Shown piece after piece: positions 1-6,073 of a DNA stretch of 12,724 nt; position 1 is the first letter of the stretch; the number at the start of each line of letters is the position of its first letter. The DNA comes from Candidatus Dormiibacterota bacterium (GTDB lineage: Bacteria > Chloroflexota > Dormibacteria > Dormibacterales > Dormibacteraceae): positions 1-12,724 of the forward strand of contig CATPBF010000092.1 in NCBI GenBank assembly GCA_955652585.1, read 5' to 3'. A program made the translations under genes and the position numbers. The notes under the pieces were generated by a model. That model was not told the DNA's origin. It ran no database searches and was given only the letters and a program-made list of their open reading frames with translations.

Positions 1-2
1 CA

Positions 3-47
3 GAGCGCATGTCCGAAGAAGCGCGCTGGGAACTGGGGATGGTCTGA
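3..47 (+). CDS. Possible C-terminal end of an upstream gene (partial)
   Basis: An open frame runs from the window edge to TGA at 45-47 and reads ERMSEEARWELGMV. The charged, alpha-helical composition would suit the tail of a soluble protein, and it would converge with the small minus-strand gene that ends at 52. Only 14 codons are visible, so the family cannot be named and the frame may be chance. Confidence 0.3.
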   Translation, partial: ERMSEEARWELGMV

Positions 48-51
48 GGGC

Positions 52-252
52 TTAGCTCGCGTTCATCCGCCGCCAGCCGACACCGACCTCGGCTCGAGCC
101 GGGATTCGGCTGCGGACCAGGTTCCGGTTCCAGGCTTGCTCGCACTTCTCGCACGAGCAGCCTGGCCCGTCCGGTTCTGCCGGCGAGCTAAGAGACCCAC
201 CGAGCATCTGGAATAGCGTTGCTAGGATCTTTGCAGGACGTAGAGAAGACAT
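52..252 (-). CDS. Small hypothetical protein with a CxCxxC motif
   Basis: This 66-aa protein is not recognised. Its best support is the ribosome-binding site: GGAGG at 258-262 lies 5 nt before the ATG at 252-250. A second ATG directly upstream (255-253) is only 2 nt from GGAGG, so the inner ATG was chosen. Residues 1-22 carry two basic residues (R5, K8) and then a moderately hydrophobic stretch, which could be a weak signal or membrane-associated segment. Cys32, Cys34 and Cys37 form CxCxxC in a Gly/Pro-rich turn, a spacing that can bind a metal. The C-terminal third is Arg-rich. A TAGGCT box (277-282 read on the minus strand) could be its -10. The gene is short and has no visible homologue, so it could be non-coding. 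Confidence 0.4.
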   Translation of the reverse strand: MSSLRPAKILATLFQMLGGSLSSPAEPDGPGCSCEKCEQAWNRNLVRSRIPARAEVGVGWRRMNAS

Positions 253-347
253 CATTACCTCCGCGTTTCTATGAGAAGCCTAACGCACCTAGGGGTGATT
301 TCCTGCTAACGCCAACCATTTGTTGCCTGCTGGAGTATTAGCCCCGT

Positions 348-629
348 ATGGAATATCGATCGAAGGAAGAGTGGCGCGGAATACCGATCGTGGCGGTGTC
401 GCTTCGAGGTCGAGCCATAGGGGTCGTCGCGGTCGGCCGGATCGCCGTGGGAGTCGTCGCGGTGGGCTTGGTGGCGATCGGGCCGGTCGCATTGGGCCTG
501 GTCGGCGTCGGGGTGGTGACGGTTGGATTGCTGGCCCTGGGCGTGGTGGCAGCCGGAGTCGTCGCCATCGGGATCACGGCTGCGGGCGTCGTGGCGGTCG
601 GCCTACACGCAGCCGGGGTGATTCGCTAG
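348..629 (+). CDS. Hydrophobic pentapeptide-repeat protein, function unknown
   Basis: This 93-aa protein has a short polar head (about residues 1-22) and then a nearly perfect five-residue repeat of the form x-[VI]-A-[VIL]-G. Fourteen glycines fall at exact five-residue spacing from Gly25 to Gly90, giving 13 full units, and the body has almost no charge. The DNA shows the matching 15-bp periodicity. The repeat differs from the classical pentapeptide motif (A[DN]Lxx), so a right-handed beta-solenoid is possible but not shown; glycine-zipper membrane helices are the main alternative. The plus frame is preferred because its codons begin mostly with G and end mostly in G or C. No strong Shine-Dalgarno lies at the usual distance (GGAG is about 13 nt away). 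The stop overlaps the stop of the convergent membrane gene. Confidence 0.55.
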   Translation: MEYRSKEEWRGIPIVAVSLRGRAIGVVAVGRIAVGVVAVGLVAIGPVALGLVGVGVVTVGLLALGVVAAGVVAIGITAAGVVAVGLHAAGVIR

Positions 630-1252
630 CAGCTGTTCGTCGCGAACGCGTGCCCGTTCGCGTCGATGCCTCCTCCGCTGCTCGAGCAGAAGCCTGGGCG
701 GTAGTCAAGATGCCCGTCCACACATGTCCAGTGGTACTCACCAGTTACAAACCCGTACCCGCTGCCTCCGCTGACTCCCTTGGCTGGACAGATGATCAGC
801 CGACCTGTGACCTCGAAGCCCGCGACCAACAACGCCAAAGCGACCAGTGCCGCGGCCGCTTCGTAAATAACGGTGGACCAGTGCCGGCCGGCCAGCGTCA
901 TCACGGCGGCTGCCGTCGCCAACCCCCCGGCCACGACCAGCAGAATTCCGATCGACATCAGCGCCAGCACCCCTATGGCGAGCAGACCCACACCAGCGCC
1001 GCCTCGAAGTGCCGGGCGCAATCGAACCGCAAGGGATTCCTCGCGTAGCGATACGCCCAACATCGCCGCCATGAGGGCGAGATAGGCCGCCACGAATGGC
1101 ACCGTGAATCCGTCCGCCGGACTGGATTCCTGCGCTCGGATGATCAGCACGTATCCGAAGGCGGTAACGACCACCATGACGATTGCGATCCACGTCATCA
1201 GCCGCAAAGTTCTGCCTTCGCGTCTGGAAGCCGCAGTGGCCATGAGTCGCAC
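626..1252 (-). CDS. Multi-pass membrane protein with a Cys-containing C-terminal tail
   Basis: The 208-aa protein is not recognised. Hydrophobic segments lie at about residues 20-38, 53-69, 88-110 and 131-150, with a possible extra short one at 111-121. The basic N-terminus (R10, R11, R14, R17) suggests it faces the cytoplasm. The tail from 151 to 208 is Gly/Ser-rich and polar, with Cys155, Cys177, Cys189 and Cys208; two disulfides are possible if the tail is outside, but the topology (four or five helices) is unsure. The GTG start at 1252-1250 is chosen because GGAG (minus strand, 1263-1260) is 7 nt upstream; the ATG three codons later has no well-spaced site. It is divergent from the citrate synthase operon with only 26 nt between starts, so both promoters share or overlap that space. 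Confidence 0.7.
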   Translation of the reverse strand: MRLMATAASRREGRTLRLMTWIAIVMVVVTAFGYVLIIRAQESSPADGFTVPFVAAYLALMAAMLGVSLREESLAVRLRPALRGGAGVGLLAIGVLALMSIGILLVVAGGLATAAAVMTLAGRHWSTVIYEAAAALVALALLVAGFEVTGRLIICPAKGVSGGSGYGFVTGEYHWTCVDGHLDYRPGFCSSSGGGIDANGHAFATNSC

Positions 1253-1264
1253 TCTAAGGCTCCG

Positions 1265-1281
1265 TACACTTAGCCCTCGTG
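1265..1281 (+). promoter_or_regulatory. Candidate leaderless promoter and start of the citrate synthase operon
   Basis: TACACT at 1265-1270 fits a TANNNT -10 box and is followed after 8 nt by the GTG start at 1279. This spacing would put the transcription start at or beside the start codon. No Shine-Dalgarno and no clear -35 box are visible. The identical hexamer sits 7 nt before lpdV. Confidence 0.5.
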
Positions 1282-2397
1282 CCTGAGTTCAGCCCCGGGC
1301 TGGAGGGCGTCGTCGCGGCCGAGACCGCCGTCAGCGAGGTTGATGGCGCCAACGGAAGGCTCATATACCGCGGCGGCTACCTGATCGAAGAGCTCGCTCC
1401 GATCGCGAGCTTCGAGGAAACCGCATACCTACTCTGGAATGGCGAGCTGCCCGGCCAAGCCGAGCTCGACGCGCTCCGCCGTCAGATGGCCGCCGCCCGC
1501 CGGTTGAAGGACAGCGCGCAAGGAGTGCTGTCGTCGATCAACCCCCAGACGGATCCGATGGACACCCTGAGGACCGTCGTCTCCGCCCAGGGCGCGAGCA
1601 ACGCACTCACCAAGCCGACGCTGGAGGAAGCGGTTGCACTCACCGCCGTGATCCCGACGATCGTGGCGGCTTCGCACCGGCGGGCCAGAGGCATGGAGCC
1701 GATCGAGCCGCGCGCCGAGCTCGGCCACGCGGCCAACCTGCTCTGGATGATGGAAGGCAAGGAAGCCTCATCTGACCGCGTCCACTGGCTCGACACCTAC
1801 TTGGTGCTGCTGGCGGATCACGGGCTCAACGCATCGACATTCACGGCGCGGGTGATCGCATCGACCGGCAGCGACCTCACGTCGTGCGTGGTCGGGGCCA
1901 TCGGAGCATTGAAAGGCCCGGCTCACGGCGGAGCCGCATATGCCGCCGCGACGATGCTGGAGAAGATCGGCTCTGCCGGCAACGCCGAGGCGTGGCTGCA
2001 GGACGCCCACGCCCGCCACGCCCGGTTCGCCGGCTTCGGCCACCGCGTTTACCGAACCTACGATCCTCGCGCCAAGATCCTGAAGGAGTTGGCGAAGACC
2101 GCCGCACCCGAGCTCTACAAGACGGCGGAGAAAACCGAAGAGGTCGCGTTGAGGATCCTCCACGAGGCCCACCCCGAACGCCCGAATGCGACCAACGTGG
2201 ACTTCTGGGCCGCGGTCGTGCTCACAGGCGTCGGCATCCCGAAAGAGCTCTTCACGTGCATATTCGCGGCGTCGCGAGTTGCCGGTTGGACCGCGCACGT
2301 ACTCGAGTCCCTTGCCGACCTGCGCATCATCCGGCCCGCCTCCGTGTGGAAAGGCCCCCAGCCCGGCACCAAGCCCTTGCCGCTCGCGAGTCGATGA
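1279..2397 (+). CDS. gltA: Citrate synthase (first of a tandem pair)
   Basis: This 372-aa short-form citrate synthase condenses acetyl-CoA with oxaloacetate to citrate in the cytoplasm at the entry to the TCA cycle. The family signatures are in order: the N-terminal YRGGYLIEEL segment near residues 30-40, the first catalytic His181 in ADHGLNAS, His216 in GPAHGG, the FGHRVYRTYDPR motif with His255, and the catalytic Asp308 in NVDFW. Length is normal for the short dimeric bacterial type, which lacks the long N-terminal extension of NADH-regulated hexameric forms. The extra Gly in YRGGY is uncommon. The GTG start is taken because the conserved fold begins at once and a TANNNT box lies 8 nt upstream. 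The last bases overlap the next gene in ATGA. A 2-methylcitrate synthase activity cannot be excluded from sequence alone. Confidence 0.95.
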   Translation: MPEFSPGLEGVVAAETAVSEVDGANGRLIYRGGYLIEELAPIASFEETAYLLWNGELPGQAELDALRRQMAAARRLKDSAQGVLSSINPQTDPMDTLRTVVSAQGASNALTKPTLEEAVALTAVIPTIVAASHRRARGMEPIEPRAELGHAANLLWMMEGKEASSDRVHWLDTYLVLLADHGLNASTFTARVIASTGSDLTSCVVGAIGALKGPAHGGAAYAAATMLEKIGSAGNAEAWLQDAHARHARFAGFGHRVYRTYDPRAKILKELAKTAAPELYKTAEKTEEVALRILHEAHPERPNATNVDFWAAVVLTGVGIPKELFTCIFAASRVAGWTAHVLESLADLRIIRPASVWKGPQPGTKPLPLASR

Positions 2398-3509
2398 GCT
2401 CCTACGTCCCTGGCCTTGAGGGGGTGGTGGCCGCCCAAACCGCGATCTCGCTGGTCGATGGCGCCAATGGCCGCCTCGTCTATCGCGGCTACGTGATCGC
2501 CGACCTGGCCGAGGAGATGTCCTTCGAAGAAGTGGCGCACCTGCTCTGGTATGGGCGTCTTCCCACTCGCGCCGAGCTAGACGCGCTGACGCTCGAGCTG
2601 GTCGGCTCGCGCGCGCTCACCCCGGCCGCGGCAGCGACACTCAAAGCCCTGCCGAAGGACACCGACCCGATGGACGTGCTCCGGAGCGTGGTGTCGGTCC
2701 AGGGTGTGGAGCACAGGCTGTCGAAGCCGACCATCCCGCTTGCGATTCACGCGACGGCATCGTTCCCGACCATCCTCGCCGGCTTCCACCGCCGTCAACT
2801 GGGTCTTGAACCTGTCAAGCCCAGGGCCGACCTCGCCCACGCCGCCAACTACCTGTGCATGCTGAACGGCAAGGAATCGACGCCGGAGCTGGTGCGCGCG
2901 CTAAACACCTACCTGGTGCTGCTCGCCGACCACGGCATGAACGCCTCCACCTTCACTGCCCGAGTCATCGCATCGACGGATTCCGACATCGCGTCGTGCC
3001 TGGTCGGCGCGATTGCCGCGCTCAAGGGCCCCGCTCACGGAGGCGCACCTTCGCAGGTGATGGACCAGCTGGAGCAGATCGGCACACCGGAAAACGCGGA
3101 GCACTGGATGCGCGAAGCACGCAAACGCAAGGTGAGGTTCATGGGCTTCGGGCATCGCGTGTACCGCACGTACGACCCGCGCGCGAAGATCCTCAAGGCC
3201 ATGTGCGAGCGGATCAACCCGACTTTTTATGCCCTGGCTTCGAAGGTGGAGGAGACCGCGCTCGCGATCCTTCACGAAGAGCACCCGGAGCGGCCTCAGG
3301 CGACCAACGTCGAGTTCTATTCGGCGGGCGTGCTGCAGGCCATCGGCCTGCCCAAGGAATTCTTCCCGCCCACTTTCGCGGTGTCGCGCGCAGCCGGATG
3401 GACGGCGCACGTGCTCGAGCAGGTCGCCAACAATCGCCTCATCCGCCCGCAGTCGGAGTACATCGGACCCGAACTCCGAAAACCGGTGCCGCTGGCCGAA
3501 CGGGGCTAG
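2394..3509 (+). CDS. Citrate synthase family protein, second paralogue, catalytic Asp replaced by Glu
   Basis: This 371-aa paralogue keeps the same architecture as its neighbour: PGLEGVVAAQTAIS at the N-terminus, catalytic His180 in ADHGMNAS, His215 in GPAHGG and FGHRVYRTYDPR with His254. At the third catalytic position the sequence is NVEFYSAG, so Glu307 (codon GAG at 3312-3314) stands where the neighbour has Asp308. The start is the ATG in the ATGA overlap with the first gene, implying translational coupling. A longer in-frame reading upstream (from 1884) lies wholly inside the first gene and is rejected because its sequence is Arg-rich shadow. DNA identity with the first copy is interrupted throughout, so the duplication is old. 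Likely roles are citrate synthase or 2-methylcitrate synthase using propionyl-CoA; the nearby branched-chain dehydrogenase operon makes the second idea reasonable but unproven. Confidence 0.92.
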   Translation: MSSYVPGLEGVVAAQTAISLVDGANGRLVYRGYVIADLAEEMSFEEVAHLLWYGRLPTRAELDALTLELVGSRALTPAAAATLKALPKDTDPMDVLRSVVSVQGVEHRLSKPTIPLAIHATASFPTILAGFHRRQLGLEPVKPRADLAHAANYLCMLNGKESTPELVRALNTYLVLLADHGMNASTFTARVIASTDSDIASCLVGAIAALKGPAHGGAPSQVMDQLEQIGTPENAEHWMREARKRKVRFMGFGHRVYRTYDPRAKILKAMCERINPTFYALASKVEETALAILHEEHPERPQATNVEFYSAGVLQAIGLPKEFFPPTFAVSRAAGWTAHVLEQVANNRLIRPQSEYIGPELRKPVPLAERG

Positions 3510-3529
3510 CTCTCTTCATAATCGGGCGG

Positions 3530-4657
3530 ATCGACAGCAGGGTCCTCCGCAACCTCGGCCTCGCCGCGCTCGCGTGGTTCCTGCTGATCGCAGGGGCCAT
3601 CACCGCCTGGTGGGTCTTCACCCCGATTCGTCACGATGTCCTCGATAACGACCTGACGCTGGTGTACATCGGGTCCCGGATCGGCCTCGAGCACGGTTGG
3701 AGCCACGTCTACTCGCTCGACCTTCAGCACCAGCTGTTCGCACAGATGCGGCCGGGTACGCCATTCGGTGATGGCGAGCGCTTCCTGTCGCCGCCACCGG
3801 CCGCCTGGCTGATAGCTCCGCTGACACTGGTTGGACCGCAGGCGGCGTTCTTCGTCTGGCTGTTCCTGTCGGTCGCCGCCCTGGCCGGAGCGTGGTGGCT
3901 GGCCGCTCCGGGCGCGGGTTGGTTGCGCGTCCTGTGGCTTCTCGGCGCCGCCGCCTGGTATCCGGTCCTTTACAGCCTCAGCCTCGGGCAGCCGGTGGTG
4001 CTCGTTCTGCTAGGCGTGATCGCGTGCTGGCGTCTCGCGGAGTCCGGCAGGCCCTACCTCGCGGGAGCAGCCCTCGGCCTTTCGGTGCTCAAGCCGCAGG
4101 TTGCGATCGCGGTGCCGGTCGTCCTGCTCGTCGCGGGGCGCTGGCGCATCGCGGCCGGATGGGCGGCGACCACCGGTGTGCTCGCGCTCGCCTCGCTGCT
4201 GATGATTGGAACTCAGGGGTTCAACGATTACCGGAGCCTCCTGGCCGAGGCCCAGACCGTCGTCAACAACCGCTACTTCACGTGGGCATACCTCGTCGGG
4301 CCAGGACCGATCAGCTACGTGGTCCAGATCGTTTTCATCGCGCTCGGCGTTGCCGCTGCCTACGCCAATCGCAAGGCCGGTCTCGCTCGACTCATTGCGC
4401 TGGGGCTGCTGATATCGATGCTCTCCGCCACCTACTGGCACCTGCAGGATTTCGCGATCCTCGTCGGCGCGGCCTGGCTTTTCGTCCGCGACCAGCCGCC
4501 GGCGTGGCAGCGGGCGTGGCTGGTGGTGGTAGCGCTCGCCGGCGAGCTCGCGTGGCCGCTGACGCCGCTGCCCATCCTGCTCGCGGTGACCGTCTGGTTC
4601 GCATTGCTTGCCATCCCGCGACGTGATGCTGATCACGCCCTTATGGCCGCGCAGTGA
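3530..4657 (+). CDS. GT87-like (DUF2029) membrane glycosyltransferase, start codon uncertain
   Basis: The predicted 375-aa protein has about nine to ten membrane helices. It follows the GT-C plan: helix 1 (about residues 12-30), then an extracytoplasmic loop with acidic residues in NDLTLVYIG and the pattern IGLEHGWSHVYSLDLQ, later LKPQVAIAVPVV before a helix and GRWR. These resemble the GT87 polyprenol-phosphate-dependent mannosyltransferases; the sugar and acceptor are not readable. The start is a problem. Between the preceding stop (3509) and helix 1 there is no in-frame ATG, GTG or TTG. The first GTG (3662) would delete helix 1, and the nearest upstream ATG (3398) adds an Arg-rich shadow of the citrate synthase. 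The coordinate given is an ATC that lies 7 nt behind CATAAT. The 3' end overlaps the next gene in GTGA. Confidence 0.75.
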   Translation: MDSRVLRNLGLAALAWFLLIAGAITAWWVFTPIRHDVLDNDLTLVYIGSRIGLEHGWSHVYSLDLQHQLFAQMRPGTPFGDGERFLSPPPAAWLIAPLTLVGPQAAFFVWLFLSVAALAGAWWLAAPGAGWLRVLWLLGAAAWYPVLYSLSLGQPVVLVLLGVIACWRLAESGRPYLAGAALGLSVLKPQVAIAVPVVLLVAGRWRIAAGWAATTGVLALASLLMIGTQGFNDYRSLLAEAQTVVNNRYFTWAYLVGPGPISYVVQIVFIALGVAAAYANRKAGLARLIALGLLISMLSATYWHLQDFAILVGAAWLFVRDQPPAWQRAWLVVVALAGELAWPLTPLPILLAVTVWFALLAIPRRDADHALMAAQ

Positions 4658-6030
4658 AGGCGGCGGACGTTCGCGTCCCCCACGCCCGTCTCCTGGTCGC
4701 AACCATCGCCGTCATCGCAGGCGCCGGCATACTCTGGCTGGCGCGCGGCTTCAACTTTTACTTCGACGAGTGGACGGTCATCCTGCCCACGGACTCGAGC
4801 TGGACCGTCTTCCTGCAGCCGCACAACGAGCACCCGGCGATGCTGCTTCGGCTCATTTACGCGTTGCTGCTGAACACGGTCGGGATGAAGTCCTACATCC
4901 CCTACATGGCGGTGCTCCTGGCGCTGCACGCAACCACCGCGGTGCTGCTGTTCGAGCTGGTGCGGCGTCGCGCCGGGGATTTGATCGCGATCGGCGCGGC
5001 CGCGCTCCTGCTGCTGATGGGCGCGGCCTGGGAGAACCTGCTGTGGGCATTTCAGATCGGGTTCGTCGGCTCGATGGCGTGTGGGCTGGGTACCCTCCTG
5101 CTGCTAAACCAGAGCGGACCTCCCCTCTCCCGCGCGGCTCGCGACGCGAGCCAGGCGGGACCTCCCCACGGGGTGGGGAGGAAGTTGGCGGCAACGATTC
5201 TTCTCTTCGGTTCCTTGATGTTCTCGGGGATCGGGCTCTTCTTCTTGATCGCGGCCGCCATCTGGCTCGCGCTCACCCCCGAGCGGCGCAACGACATCGT
5301 GTGGCTGGCGCCCGTCGCAATCGCCCTCGGCATCTGGTACCTCGCCTACGGGCGTTCGGGCGCGCCACCCACGACCACGACGCTAGCGGGGAACATCGCG
5401 GTCCTGCCCCTGTACGTCGCGTGGGGCCTGGGCTCGAGCGTCGCCGGGCTGATCGGGGAGGGCGGGCTGTTCGGGCCCGTCCTGCTGCTAGTCGCGCTCG
5501 TGACGCTCGCATTCTCGTGGCGCCGCCGGCGGCCGGATGGTTTCACCGTCGGCATCGTGACCGCGTTGCTCGCCTTTTACGTCGTGGTCGGCCTCAACCG
5601 GGCTCAGATCGGGTACGAGCAGTCCGGCTCGGGCCGATACGTGTATGAGGGCGCAGTCTTCTGGCTGCTCCTGCTTGCAGACGCCGCCCGCGACCTTCCG
5701 TGGCACGGCACCTGGCGACCCGCACTGATCGCGTGCGTGTTCCTCGCCTGCTTCAACAGCGGCGTGCTGCTGTATGCGTGGTCGGCGGCCAAGACCGAGC
5801 AGATGCTGCGCGAGGCCGCTGACCTGCAGGCCCTGGCGTTCGAACGCGGGGATCCTTGCCTCGACCCGAATGGAATCGTCGACGCGCTGGTCATGCCCCA
5901 GGTCACCAGCCCGCCTGCCTACTACCACGCCGTCGACCGGTACGGCGACCCTGCCCCCGGCACGCCAGTGGTCCGAGGCCCTGATTTCGACCGGGCGCGC
6001 AACCACCTCCTGGAGCCCGGCTGCCCCTGA
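4654..6030 (+). CDS. GT-C-type multi-pass membrane protein, probable glycosyltransferase
   Basis: The 458-aa protein has roughly ten membrane helices. After helix 1 (about 13-30) the sequence FYFDEW places Asp38-Glu39 in the first outer loop, and HNEHPAML follows; an acidic pair at this place is the usual catalytic or metal site of GT-C enzymes such as the GT39 and GT83 families. The last 70 or so residues are soluble and include two Cys. The GTG start overlaps the preceding stop (GTGA), so the two membrane proteins are translationally coupled and may act on the same lipid-linked glycan pathway. Residues 156-176 (PPLSRAARDASQAGPPHGVGR) look out of place: they are polar, sit between two helices and are encoded by two adjacent DNA palindromes, consistent with an in-frame insertion. 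The exact family and substrate are unknown. Confidence 0.8.
   Translation: MKAADVRVPHARLLVATIAVIAGAGILWLARGFNFYFDEWTVILPTDSSWTVFLQPHNEHPAMLLRLIYALLLNTVGMKSYIPYMAVLLALHATTAVLLFELVRRRAGDLIAIGAAALLLLMGAAWENLLWAFQIGFVGSMACGLGTLLLLNQSGPPLSRAARDASQAGPPHGVGRKLAATILLFGSLMFSGIGLFFLIAAAIWLALTPERRNDIVWLAPVAIALGIWYLAYGRSGAPPTTTTLAGNIAVLPLYVAWGLGSSVAGLIGEGGLFGPVLLLVALVTLAFSWRRRRPDGFTVGIVTALLAFYVVVGLNRAQIGYEQSGSGRYVYEGAVFWLLLLADAARDLPWHGTWRPALIACVFLACFNSGVLLYAWSAAKTEQMLREAADLQALAFERGDPCLDPNGIVDALVMPQVTSPPAYYHAVDRYGDPAPGTPVVRGPDFDRARNHLLEPGCP
5119..5181 (+). repeat. Double palindrome inside the GT-C reading frame
   Basis: Two adjacent hairpins are visible. The first has TCCCGC (5128-5133) pairing with GCGGGA (5155-5160) around an inner perfect stem GGCTCGCG-A-CGCGAGCC (5136-5152). 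The second is a perfect 9-bp stem CCTCCCCAC (5161-5169), loop GGG, GTGGGGAGG (5173-5181). The 63 bases are 21 codons and keep the frame. The composition resembles dispersed palindromic elements that occasionally insert into genes. Confidence 0.6.
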
Positions 6031-6057
6031 CCTGGGTGGCGGGTGAGCGGCGACTTC

Positions 6058-6073
6058 TACACTTGAATCAATG
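6058..6073 (+). promoter_or_regulatory. Candidate leaderless promoter and start of the bkd operon
   Basis: TACACT at 6058-6063 precedes the lpdV ATG at 6071 by 7 nt, and no Shine-Dalgarno is present. The 40-nt gap after the GT-C gene otherwise holds nothing clear. No good -35 box is seen 17 nt upstream. Confidence 0.5.

Noticed and set aside
338..577. Minus-strand Thr/Pro-rich repeat frame opposite the pentapeptide protein
   Set aside because: Its periodicity is a mirror of the 15-bp repeat; codon pattern favours the plus frame.
320..1048. 242-codon plus-strand frame
   Set aside because: It is Arg/Gly/Ser-rich, shifted against the repeat protein and antisense to the membrane protein; a typical shadow in GC-rich DNA.
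1884..2393. 5' extension of the second citrate synthase
   Set aside because: It lies wholly within the first citrate synthase in another frame and reads as Arg-rich noise; the ATG at 2394 begins the conserved fold.
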